From a bacterium (GTDB lineage Bacteria > Patescibacteriota > Patescibacteriia > S139-126 > S139-133): a stretch of DNA of 5,219 nt. Positions 1-5,219 of this stretch are shown here, in pieces; the stretch's first letter is position 1; each line of letters opens with the position of its first letter. The position numbers and the translations under genes were made by a program. Under the pieces are notes generated by a model. That model did not search any database and was not told where the DNA came from. It saw nothing but the letters and a program-made list of their open reading frames with translations. The DNA is taken from NCBI GenBank assembly GCA_030429785.1, contig JAUIEQ010000062.1, forward strand, positions 1 through 5,219, in the 5' to 3' direction.

Positions 1-639
1 TGTTACAGTACTTGATCGAATCAACTCCCATATCTGCCAATGCTGAGACTTATTAACCTCACTACTAAAGCAAATAACTTTTTTTTGTATATAATCTGGC
101 AACGCAAAGTATACTCGAGACATTGCTTCTATTGTAGGAAACACAACAACAGACGATCGATCTGACTGCAATACCGATCTGATCAAATCATGTTGCTCGC
201 CAATAGTATTGTGCTGAGCAAGATGTACGCGATTGGATACAGCTGGTAGTTTATATGCGGTACTAGAATCCTGCGGAAGCACTGCCGCAAACAATTTTGG
301 CACATACTGCTTAACTGCTCGTGCGCGTTTTAGTGGTGTCGGAAAAAAATGATATAGCACATGCGACTGGGAGACTGCATAATAATCAGCAAACCATTGC
401 ATTGCATAAATATGCCAATCATCAAATGCCTGTCGCTGTAATATCTGCTCGATTGATTTTAATGCGTTGTATTTTGAGATTTTAGACAAACCTACTACCA
501 CGCCAGGTTTTGCATTCGCTCGAAATGGCACGTGTACCAAATCTCCGACACGCAAATCAGACAAGCTGCTCGGAATCGTATAATCAAAAAAAGAAATCCC
601 TCTCGGCATTTTTGCAAATGGAACAATATGTGCAATCAT
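1..639 (-). CDS. PriA-like primosomal protein N', N-terminal part, Walker A lost (runs off left edge)
   Basis: The frame is open from an ATG at 639 to base 1, giving 213 residues with no stop; the C-terminal part lies outside the window. Residues 16-52 read like the PriA 3'-DNA-binding domain: FFDYTIPSSLSDLRVGD followed by LVHVPFRANAKPGVVVG, matching the family pattern F-DY-x-P...GDxVxVPFxxxxxxGxVV. Residues 80-100 (MQWFADYYAVSQSHVLYHFFP) resemble the end of that domain. Residues 155-213 follow the start of the PriA helicase core: SSVVVFPTIEAM in place of VLVLVPEIxLT, then ICFSSEVNKSQHWQIWELIRS in place of the LHSxLS...W..I..G segment. Where family members carry GxTGSGKT, this protein has QHNTIGEQH (142-150), so the ATP-binding loop is missing. 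The winged-helix segment between the two domains also seems shortened. In canonical PriA the protein reloads the replicative helicase at stalled forks. Here I infer a DNA-binding, non-helicase role or a degenerate paralogue. It is last in the minus-strand operon, 9 bases after the preceding stop, with only a weak GAG upstream of the ATG. Confidence 0.72.
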   Translation of the reverse strand, partial: MIAHIVPFAKMPRGISFFDYTIPSSLSDLRVGDLVHVPFRANAKPGVVVGLSKISKYNALKSIEQILQRQAFDDWHIYAMQWFADYYAVSQSHVLYHFFPTPLKRARAVKQYVPKLFAAVLPQDSSTAYKLPAVSNRVHLAQHNTIGEQHDLIRSVLQSDRSSVVVFPTIEAMSRVYFALPDYIQKKVICFSSEVNKSQHWQIWELIRSSTVT

Positions 640-648
640 ATACTCAAT

Positions 649-1440
649 TTACCAATCAAACAAAGCTGTTATATGACCTATACCAAAAGCTACTTCATAA
701 TCAATAATAGAAGGCTTGTGGTTGATCTGAGAAATCATGCCCAATAACACAAATAAAGCAGGGAAGCCACATGGTTGCGCATTAGCAACCAAACGCTCAT
801 CCAAATCAAGCAATTTCTTAGCCCCTGTTTTTTGAACTAAGTGTTGTTGTACACGTGAATCAAATTCACTACCAGCAGCATGCGCCCCAGATGGAGACGA
901 TGCATCAAGTCGATGAGACAAATGAGTTGTCGCAACAACGCCAACTTTACGACTGGTCATGTCTGCTTGCTTACGCAATAACATACCAAATTCGTAATGC
1001 TCTTGTATACTCGCGCCTGAAATACTAATTGGAATAACAGCACACGCACTCGATGTACCAAGGAGTGTCACCACAACAACAGCTGTACCGTAGTCAAGTA
1101 GCTCTTGAGAAAAAACACTAAAGGGCTTTTTGGTTTCAATATACTCTCGAGTCTTGTACGCCAAGTGCATATCTCCAGGAACTGAGAGGGAAGTGGCAAG
1201 GTCGCCAAACTGTACAAAATTACCAGAGTATTGAGGGCAAAGATTCAAACCAAAGGCTGCCGGGAGCTGCTCTGCGTGAGGTGTTATGACAAACAATGTA
1301 TCAAGTTCATGTGCTGCAATATGATTAGCAACAAGACTTAGTGCAGAACGGGTCTTAGGCAACACTGCCTCATCTACAGCAGCGAGAGCAGGAACTAGGA
1401 CAGGGTTATGAGGCGTAAGTGCAGCAAAAACAAATGACAT
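649..1440 (-). CDS. LigB/Memo-like class III extradiol dioxygenase-family protein
   Basis: This 263-residue protein has the layout of the LigB-type domain seen in AmmeMemoRadiSam-associated and Memo proteins. Residues 5-20 (FAALTPHNPVLVPALA) match the N-terminal strand-loop that carries the first metal histidine, H11. DTLFVITPHAEQLP (47-60) is the VxxSPH-type motif with H55. LDYGTAVVVV (115-124) is the conserved 'LDHG' element. ATTHLSHRLDASSP (170-183) corresponds to the family's GDLSHRL with H173 and H176. SEFDSRV (191-197) matches the conserved EFD segment. CGFPALFVLLG (224-234) and DYEVAFGIGHITALF (247-261) match the C-terminal core, with E249 a candidate third metal ligand. Full-length family members have about 260-280 residues, so the gene looks intact. 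A true ring-cleavage substrate is not implied: orphan members of this family are of unknown function. The AMMECR1 and radical-SAM partners are not in the window. The start lies 5 bases after the upstream stop, without a clear Shine-Dalgarno, which suggests translational coupling. Confidence 0.82.
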   Translation of the reverse strand: MSFVFAALTPHNPVLVPALAAVDEAVLPKTRSALSLVANHIAAHELDTLFVITPHAEQLPAAFGLNLCPQYSGNFVQFGDLATSLSVPGDMHLAYKTREYIETKKPFSVFSQELLDYGTAVVVVTLLGTSSACAVIPISISGASIQEHYEFGMLLRKQADMTSRKVGVVATTHLSHRLDASSPSGAHAAGSEFDSRVQQHLVQKTGAKKLLDLDERLVANAQPCGFPALFVLLGMISQINHKPSIIDYEVAFGIGHITALFDW

Positions 1441-1445
1441 TATAG

Positions 1446-2855
1446 TTACTTAGTTGCTAGCTCAACAGGAGTATCGGCATCAAGGTCTAAAACCTCACCA
1501 GTTGGATGAAGCCGCAAGACTGAATCCGGGACACTGAGAATATCATCCCAAGAATATCCTAGTTGTTCAAATGTACTACCAGAAACAATCGCCCGTTTCA
1601 TACCTCCTGAAATGACATATACAGCCTGATCAGAACCATCGTCAATAGTAACTAATTCACCATCATGAAGCTTCAGTGGAGCACCAATGACATATTGCTT
1701 GATAGTATCAGAATCAGCTGCAATAAATCGTGGATTATTACCAAATCGAGCAGTCAAAATTGACTTATCAATAATCGGCTGCCGAACACTTCCTTCCACA
1801 TAAAAAACCGAACCAGTACTTGAATTTTGCAAAAGCGCCCCGGTAGGATATGCATCATTCAACGTAATGAGTTTGCCATCAGCAATAGTGTTGAGCTCTT
1901 CTTGAGAAAGCACATCAACCTCTTCTGGGTTGAATCCAAGACTAGCAAACACCTCAGCAGACTCAAACTTACGCTTAGTTTCATTTACAAACAGGTATCG
2001 AGTACCATCAGGACCTTCAAACAACGCATACTGTGGATACTTAATCTGCGCTCCGGTTGCGTACTTTGATAGTTCTTCTGGCTCTACCTGAATAATTTTT
2101 TCAGTTTTGTACCCTCGGGTAGTTAGGGCTGACAATGATTCGAATCCACGCTTCTGATTTCCATAAATCACATATACACCACCGCCAGTGTTGGCTTGCA
2201 AAAGCGTACCATCTGGGTATGAAAACGAAAACCATTCATTCCATAACACAAAAAAATTCTTATTACCATGCAAATGAGGGGTGTAGGTATACAAAGCTGC
2301 CGTAGCGATATTCTGCGGAGTCACGCGCTCGCCATCAATTGTAGTTACAACGCCCGGAGCAAATCCAGAACGAGTTTCGCCATAACTTTCAATTTCTCGT
2401 TTGTACTTATCCAGAATAGCCGTGCCGTATTTCACTTGATTGAAAAACCCTTTAAAGTCCTGTAAGGCAGGATCTGACTTAGAACATGAATCACAAATTG
2501 CGTACCCCATCGCCCAATCAAACCGATCATCAGAAGGGCGCTCAGTAGCGGTAATCAAACTTTGTTCTTTTTGCAATGTAGCCAAAATAACTTTTGCGCT
2601 AATATTGTAGTCTTGAGCAGCTAACCAGATTATCCGAGCTGGCTTCATTCGAGTGCGTGAATCAACCCAATGCGCGAGATAACTGTTTTTACTTTCCAAA
2701 AAACGCTGAATGCCTTGTTCATCAAGCGCAGAACCATTAAAAAAATCTGTATCAGAAATAACGTAATCAGGGTCAAAACTTACTTCAGAGGCCTGGATCG
2801 GATACGGGAGGACCAACGAGGCCATCAATGTGAAAATAATAACTTTTTTAAACAT
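1446..2855 (-). CDS. Secreted lysozyme-fold (putative murein hydrolase) protein with four C-terminal repeats
   Basis: The 469-residue product begins with a signal peptide: KK at 3-4, a hydrophobic run IIFTLMASLVLPYP, and a likely cleavage after IQA22. Residues about 30-210 form an all-helical domain resembling lytic transglycosylases/glucosaminidases. IQRFLESKNSYLAHW (49-63) is followed by AAQDYNISAKVILATLQKEQSLI (79-101), where E97 in the L-x-KEQS motif is the candidate catalytic acid. Next come WAMGYAICDSC (114-124), FKGFFNQVKYGTAIL (134-148) and NIATAALYTYTPH (182-194), all typical of this lysozyme-like family. C121 and C124 form a CxxC pair that could become a disulfide outside the membrane. 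Residues 213-456 hold four degenerate repeats of about 60 residues. The expected role is cleavage of peptidoglycan glycan strands outside the cytoplasmic membrane, with the repeats as a wall- or surface-binding module; this is inferred from the fold. It is first in the minus-strand operon, 28 or so bases downstream of the predicted transcription start, and has no clear Shine-Dalgarno. Confidence 0.8.
   Translation of the reverse strand: MFKKVIIFTLMASLVLPYPIQASEVSFDPDYVISDTDFFNGSALDEQGIQRFLESKNSYLAHWVDSRTRMKPARIIWLAAQDYNISAKVILATLQKEQSLITATERPSDDRFDWAMGYAICDSCSKSDPALQDFKGFFNQVKYGTAILDKYKREIESYGETRSGFAPGVVTTIDGERVTPQNIATAALYTYTPHLHGNKNFFVLWNEWFSFSYPDGTLLQANTGGGVYVIYGNQKRGFESLSALTTRGYKTEKIIQVEPEELSKYATGAQIKYPQYALFEGPDGTRYLFVNETKRKFESAEVFASLGFNPEEVDVLSQEELNTIADGKLITLNDAYPTGALLQNSSTGSVFYVEGSVRQPIIDKSILTARFGNNPRFIAADSDTIKQYVIGAPLKLHDGELVTIDDGSDQAVYVISGGMKRAIVSGSTFEQLGYSWDDILSVPDSVLRLHPTGEVLDLDADTPVELATK
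1488..2219 (-). repeat. Four tandem ~60-residue protein repeats encoded in the lysozyme-fold gene
   Basis: The repeats span residues about 213-272, 273-335, 336-395 and 396-456. Each opens with a Y/H-P/D-x-G-x-L-like turn (YPDGTLLQ, GPDGTRYLF, YPTGALLQ, LHDGELVTI). A hydrophobic V-Y-V strand with a basic turn follows (GVYVIYGNQKRGFES, TRYLFVNETKRKFES, SVFYVEGSVRQPIID, AVYVISGGMKRAIVS). Each then has an aromatic-glycine or R-F-G step (TRGYK, SLGFN, ARFGN, QLGYS) and closes with a G-x-L/I (GAQI, GKLI, GAPL, GEVL). The pattern is visible only in protein. The DNA copies have diverged, so this is an old internal duplication rather than a recent nucleotide repeat. Confidence 0.75.
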
Positions 2856-2889
2856 AAGCAGTTAAAATCAAATAAATATAGTTATCCTA

Positions 2890-2918
2890 ATAATAGCATT
2901 TTAGAGACTGATCTTCAA
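2890..2918 (-). promoter_or_regulatory. Promoter of the minus-strand three-gene operon
   Basis: Read on the minus strand: TTGAAG (-35, 2918-2913), exactly 17 bases of spacer, then TATTAT (-10, 2895-2890) preceded by TGC, which makes an extended -10. The predicted start falls near 2883, giving a leader of about 28 bases before the ATG at 2855. Spacing and hexamer matches make this the best promoter in the window. Confidence 0.7.
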
Positions 2919-2932
2919 CAAATGAACAGTTG

Positions 2933-2942
2933 ACAAATTTGT
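2933..2942. promoter_or_regulatory. 10-bp palindrome between the divergent promoters (possible operator)
   Basis: ACAAATTTGT is a perfect 10-bp palindrome. It lies just upstream of the minus-strand -35 box and touches the plus-strand extended -10 element, a position where a bound regulator could affect both directions. Short AT-rich palindromes also arise by chance, so regulatory function is only a suggestion. Confidence 0.3.
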
Positions 2943-2948
2943 TACAAT
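2940..2948 (+). promoter_or_regulatory. Extended -10 element for the small membrane-protein gene
   Basis: TGTTACAAT matches the extended -10 form TGnTAtAAT with one mismatch. No good -35 lies 16-18 bases upstream (the sequence there is close to AAATGA). The TTGACA at 2930-2935 is only 7 bases away, too close to act with it. The predicted start near 2955 gives a leader of about 64 bases before the ATG at 3019. Confidence 0.4.
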
Positions 2949-2955
2949 AGCGCAG

Positions 2956-2980
2956 TTTTAGTGCAGAACATTGCACAAAA
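2956..2980 (+). other. Small hairpin in the 5' leader of the 3019 gene
   Basis: GTGCA (2961-2965) pairs with TGCAC (2972-2976) around a 6-base loop. TTTT (2956-2959) can extend the stem to AAAA (2977-2980) with A2960 bulged. The structure starts at about the predicted transcription start and could stabilise the 5' end. No terminator-type U tract follows it, and it does not cover the ribosome binding site. Confidence 0.3.
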
Positions 2981-3005
2981 TAAATTCATTCATTCCAATC
3001 TAACT

Positions 3006-3012
3006 GAAGAGG
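3006..3012 (+). promoter_or_regulatory. Ribosome binding site GAAGAGG fixing the start at 3019
   Basis: GAAGAGG ends 6 bases before the ATG at 3019. It is one of the few credible Shine-Dalgarno sequences in the window. In that frame a TAA at 3001-3003 lies just upstream with no other usable start codon between, so the choice of start is well supported. Confidence 0.65.
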
Positions 3013-3018
3013 TGCTGC

Positions 3019-3372
3019 ATGAGCGCTTTTGTATTTACGACTATATCTGTCTTTGCGTCATTATGTATAATGACACTAGCTCTTCTACGCGAATATTGGT
3101 GGCGCCAAAGTCAGCCACGTCTTGCCAAAGATTACATGCAGAGAGAAAATCAGACCTTGATCAAAAACATCAATAGCTCGTTACGATCACTTGAGCTAAA
3201 AATGAAAGTCAAGGACTACCAGTCAGCACAGGCGCTACTCACCACCATTTACGAACTTGCCAAAGGACTCCATGGACCTGATATGCAATTTTCATATCTT
3301 CATAATTACCTCAAACATCTCAAAACTGTTCGCTCAAAAGGCTATGCTATAGCAGGGCCCGACACCCTATGA
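3019..3372 (+). CDS. Small single-pass membrane protein, unrecognised
   Basis: I do not recognise this 117-residue protein. Residues 4-23 form one hydrophobic segment (FVFTTISVFASLCIMTLALL), followed immediately by REYWWRQ. The positive and aromatic residues after the segment suggest an N-out, C-in anchor. The remainder (about 30-110) is hydrophilic and probably helical: NSSLRSLELKMKVKDYQSAQ and ALLTTIYELAKG, then SYLHNYLKHLKTVRSKG. The two helical stretches, one with a Y-x-x-A-x-x-L-L spacing, are faintly reminiscent of a single TPR-like hairpin, but one copy is not enough to assign a fold. A good ribosome binding site, an upstream extended -10 and an intrinsic terminator starting 8 bases after the stop indicate a real, monocistronic gene. 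It is divergent from the murein-hydrolase operon, with which it may share control. Confidence 0.75.
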   Translation: MSAFVFTTISVFASLCIMTLALLREYWWRQSQPRLAKDYMQRENQTLIKNINSSLRSLELKMKVKDYQSAQALLTTIYELAKGLHGPDMQFSYLHNYLKHLKTVRSKGYAIAGPDTL

Positions 3373-3380
3373 CCACATAC

Positions 3381-3414
3381 AACCTCCGTACCAACCGGAG
3401 GTTTATTATTTATT
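3381..3414 (+). terminator. Intrinsic terminator after the small membrane-protein gene
   Basis: AACCTCCG (3381-3388) and CGGAGGTT (3396-3403) form a perfect 8-bp stem around the loop TACCAAC. A T-rich tail follows (TTATTATTTATT, interrupted by A). It begins 8 bases after the TGA stop at 3370-3372. The stem is GC-rich against an AT-rich background. The interrupted T tract makes its strength uncertain. Confidence 0.72.
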
Positions 3415-3447
3415 AGACCAAAAATGTTCTTTTAATCATAGCTTGAC

Positions 3448-3481
3448 TTGCAATAAAAAAAATGACATAGTATATATACTA
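3448..3481 (+). promoter_or_regulatory. AT-rich promoter with a 14-bp palindrome over the -10
   Basis: TTGCAA (3448-3453), a 17-base spacer and TATATA (3471-3476) make a plausible but imperfect promoter. A TTGACT at 3443-3448 is a better -35 hexamer but its spacing to any -10 is poor. TAGTATATATACTA (3468-3481) is a perfect 14-bp palindrome covering the -10, which could be an operator or simply an AT-rich -10 region. Transcription would start only about 10 bases before the ATG at 3496, so the mRNA would have a very short leader with no Shine-Dalgarno. Confidence 0.42.
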
Positions 3482-3495
3482 ATTTAGCCAAAAGT

Positions 3496-4205
3496 ATGTC
3501 TGAACGGAAAAAAAATCGAGAGCCTCAGCAAAGCTTTGATATGTTCAACTCCCAAAATCCAAGCGTACAAAAATCGCAAAAAAAATACACCGATATGACA
3601 TCGAGACGATAACGGATCCAACCGATATAGCAACAGCTCCTGAGCTTACTTTGCGATTATTTGAGAGTGACACTCGACCAAGCCAAGACACGATTCTCAT
3701 CAAAAATCACAAACCAACAATTACGCACACGCAAGAACGTATAGCTACTATACCACGGCGAACAGAACAAGACCCACAACCTCCCAACAACACTAACGCA
3801 CAAGATGAAGTAGCAATGACCATAGCTTTCGCACGCAAAGTACTCTCGTTAGACAATTCAGAGCATGCAGATATTTTAGAACAAATAGAAAAGCTTGAAC
3901 AAGAATTCAATAAAACCAGCATCGCAGATACTGACAAACAAGAACACATTATCAACAAAATGAAGGAACTGATTAATCTTGAATATGTTGCTGAAGCAGA
4001 TCTTGAGCAACAAAAACAACAAGCCTTGGAAACAATCAAACTGTACGAAGCAGAGATCATGAGTACTGAAAAGTTTTCAGAAGAACAAAAATCAGCTCGA
4101 CTACAACTCCTCAAAGAATTTGAAGAAACTATTGTGCAAACAACCGAGGAGCACAACCACATCAAAGAAATTCTCAAAAAGGCTCTAGGATTACTCAAAA
4201 TGTAA
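3496..4205 (+). CDS. Charged coiled-coil protein, unrecognised, with an internal -1 frameshift
   Basis: The reading frame is broken. From the ATG at 3496 the frame encodes 38 residues (MSERKKNREPQQSFDMFNSQ...) and stops at TAA 3610-3612. The second frame is open from 3540 to TAA 4203-4205, but its only candidate start is a TTG at 3651 with no ribosome binding site. Its codons before 3651 still read as plausible protein (YDIETITDPTDIATAPELTL). A -1 shift at the A8 tract 3578-3585 joins the two into a product of about 236 residues. I do not recognise the protein. Its first ~105 residues are polar and look disordered. The rest is strongly helical and charged, with heptad-like stretches (ILEQIEKLEQEFN, ADLEQQKQQALETIKLYEAE, SARLQLLKEFEETI), suggesting a cytoplasmic coiled coil. 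No signal peptide or membrane segment is seen. It sits 3 bases before the oxidoreductase gene, so the two are probably co-transcribed. Confidence 0.62.
3579..3585 (+). other. A_AAA_AAA slippery heptamer at the frameshift position
   Basis: Within the A8 tract 3578-3585, the frame of the ATG at 3496 divides the bases as CAA AAA AAA TAC. The last seven A's are therefore phased exactly as X_XXY_YYZ for a -1 shift. The stop of the first frame follows 24 bases later. The shift must occur between 3540 and 3612, because the new frame has a TGA at 3537-3539, and this is the longest homopolymer in that interval. The only nearby structure is a weak 4-bp hairpin (3600-3610), so ribosomal frameshifting lacks a strong stimulator. 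Transcriptional slippage or a one-base indel are equally possible. Confidence 0.5.
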
Positions 4206-4208
4206 CAT

Positions 4209-5219
4209 ATGAACAGGCAAAAATTTTGGGATGTAGTAATTATTGGCGGTGGACCATCAGGCATGATGGCTGCAGGACGCGCAGGCGAGCGGGGCTTGCG
4301 TGTTTTGTTGTTAGAAAAAAACAAACAGCTTGGCAAAAAACTACTCATTTCAGGAGGTGGCAGATGCAACCTCACCAACAACAAACAAGACATACAAATC
4401 ATGCTTGAAAATTACAAGGGGAGTGGCAAGTTTTTGTTTTCGGCTTTTGCGCAACATGGTGTTACAGAAAGTCTTGATTTTTTTCATGAACGAGGCTGCT
4501 CCACAAAAGAAGAAAATGACGGTCGCATGTTCCCAATAACCAACAAATCACAAACCGTACTTACTGCACTACGTGATTACATGAAACAGGGCAATGTCAC
4601 CATCACAACAGAAAGCGTCGTAACAAGCATCAACAGGCATGAGCAAGGTTTTGATATTACACTCAAAAACAAACAAACTATCACAACGAAATCATGCATT
4701 GTCGCAACCGGCGGCATTTCTCATCCAGAAACTGGCTCAACTGGTGATGGGTTCAAGTGGCTCAAAAAACTCGGTCACTCAATCATTGACAATGATCTTG
4801 CCCTAGTACCGCTCAAGCTCAGCAATGCCTGGATCCCTCATGTAGCAGGGGTGACACTTGCTGATGTCAAAATCACTGTATACAAAAATACCAAAAAGCA
4901 CTTTCACAAAAAAGGTAAATTATTATTCACACACGTTGGCATCAGCGGCCCAACAATTCTCAATATGAGCAAAGCCATAGCTGAATTATTACGACAAGAT
5001 GAAGGCGATTCATACACCAACAACAAGTCAGACGAAGTCAGTATCAAGGTCGATCTCTTTCCTGATTTTGAAATCAATGAACTTCGAACCAAAATACACA
5101 AACTACTACACGAGCACAGCAACAAAACAATCAAAAATACTTTACCCTTGTTAATTGCTCCCAAATTAGCAACAACACTACTAAGCCTTGCTGCTATTGA
5201 TCCAGAAACACCGTGTCAC
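4209..5219 (+). CDS. BaiN/HI0933-family FAD-dependent oxidoreductase (runs off right edge)
   Basis: The frame is open from ATG 4209 to the window end: 337 residues of a family usually near 400, so the C-terminal FAD-binding end is missing. VVIIGGGPSGMMAA (9-22) is the Rossmann dinucleotide-binding loop, and E36 in VLLLEK is the residue expected to hold the adenosine ribose. KLLISGGGRCNLTNN (44-58) is the hallmark of the HI0933-like flavoproteins. DGRMFPITNKS (104-114) and ATGGISHPETGSTGDG (166-181) are further family signatures. LLFTHVGISGPTIL, encoded at about 4919-4960, is the conserved segment after the substrate domain. Members are cytoplasmic flavoproteins annotated as NAD(P)/FAD-dependent oxidoreductases or aminoacetone-oxidase-like; BaiN is linked to bile-acid reduction, but in other bacteria the substrate is unknown and I would not assign one. 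The start is 3 bases after the stop of the coiled-coil gene. The nearest AGGA is about 18 bases upstream, too far for a normal ribosome binding site, so translational coupling is likely. Confidence 0.9.
   Translation, partial: MNRQKFWDVVIIGGGPSGMMAAGRAGERGLRVLLLEKNKQLGKKLLISGGGRCNLTNNKQDIQIMLENYKGSGKFLFSAFAQHGVTESLDFFHERGCSTKEENDGRMFPITNKSQTVLTALRDYMKQGNVTITTESVVTSINRHEQGFDITLKNKQTITTKSCIVATGGISHPETGSTGDGFKWLKKLGHSIIDNDLALVPLKLSNAWIPHVAGVTLADVKITVYKNTKKHFHKKGKLLFTHVGISGPTILNMSKAIAELLRQDEGDSYTNNKSDEVSIKVDLFPDFEINELRTKIHKLLHEHSNKTIKNTLPLLIAPKLATTLLSLAAIDPETPCH

Noticed and set aside
510..747. Two short plus-strand open frames of 65-71 codons
   Set aside because: They are antisense to the PriA-like and LigB-like genes across their junction, with composition typical of shadow frames.
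2930..2948. TTGACA and TACAAT read as a -35/-10 pair
   Set aside because: The spacer is only 7 bases, far below the 16-18 needed. Only the TACAAT with its upstream TG was kept, as an extended -10.
2961..3176. Plus-strand open frame of 71 codons overlapping the small membrane-protein gene
   Set aside because: It starts within the leader hairpin, lacks a ribosome binding site, and overlaps the 3019 gene, which has a Shine-Dalgarno, a TM segment and a terminator.
3537..3539. TGA read as a sense codon (alternative genetic code as in some CPR groups)
   Set aside because: TGA at 3370-3372 ends a gene just before a terminator, consistent with stop use. Reading TGA as sense would still leave the upstream frame without a start.
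3651..4205. Coiled-coil gene starting at TTG 3651 as an intact 184-residue protein
   Set aside because: There is no ribosome binding site before this TTG. The same frame reads as plausible protein for about 37 codons upstream, which favours a frameshifted longer gene.
3707..4402. Long open frame on the minus strand (231 codons) rich in Ser, Cys and Leu
   Set aside because: It is the antisense of the charged coiled-coil gene and the start of the oxidoreductase. Its Ser/Leu/Cys-rich composition is what the reverse complement of Glu/Lys/Gln codons gives, and it crosses two better-supported genes.
4904..5164. Minus-strand open frame of 86 codons
   Set aside because: It lies wholly antisense to the well-supported flavoprotein gene and has no recognisable motif or ribosome binding site.

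Overview
The window looks like a compact bacterial chromosome fragment, AT-leaning, with short intergenic gaps, weak or absent Shine-Dalgarno sequences and TAA/TGA stops consistent with the standard bacterial code. The gene content fits a Candidate Phyla Radiation (Patescibacteria/Parcubacteria-type) genome: a secreted lysozyme-fold protein with tandem C-terminal repeats, an orphan LigB/Memo-type protein, a shortened and apparently ATPase-dead PriA-like protein, and two small unrecognised genes. This placement is inferred from gene flavour. No rRNA or ribosomal marker is present to confirm it.

Left half, minus strand (2855 down to 1): one probable three-gene operon driven by a convincing promoter at 2890-2918. 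The order is a secreted murein-hydrolase-like protein (1446-2855), a class III extradiol dioxygenase/Memo-like protein (649-1440), and the N-terminal 213 residues of a PriA-like protein that runs off the left edge (1-639). The gaps between genes are only 5 and 9 bases. No shared pathway is obvious, so the grouping may reflect genome compaction.

Centre (2856-3018): a 163-base divergent control region. It holds the minus-strand promoter, a plus-strand extended -10 element, a 10-bp palindrome and a small leader hairpin.

Right half, plus strand: a small single-pass membrane protein (3019-3372) closes with an intrinsic terminator (3381-3414). A new AT-rich promoter region with a 14-bp palindrome follows. 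It serves a charged coiled-coil protein (3496-4205) whose reading frame is broken. The ATG-started frame stops at 3612, and the long downstream frame can only be joined to it by a -1 shift near an A8 tract that contains a perfectly phased A_AAA_AAA heptamer. Three bases later begins a BaiN/HI0933-family FAD-dependent oxidoreductase (4209-5219), cut by the right edge.

The two points most worth following up are the PriA-like protein that keeps the fold around the Walker A position but not the Walker A residues, and the frameshifted coiled-coil gene with its slippery site. No CRISPR array, mobile element, tRNA or rRNA was seen.
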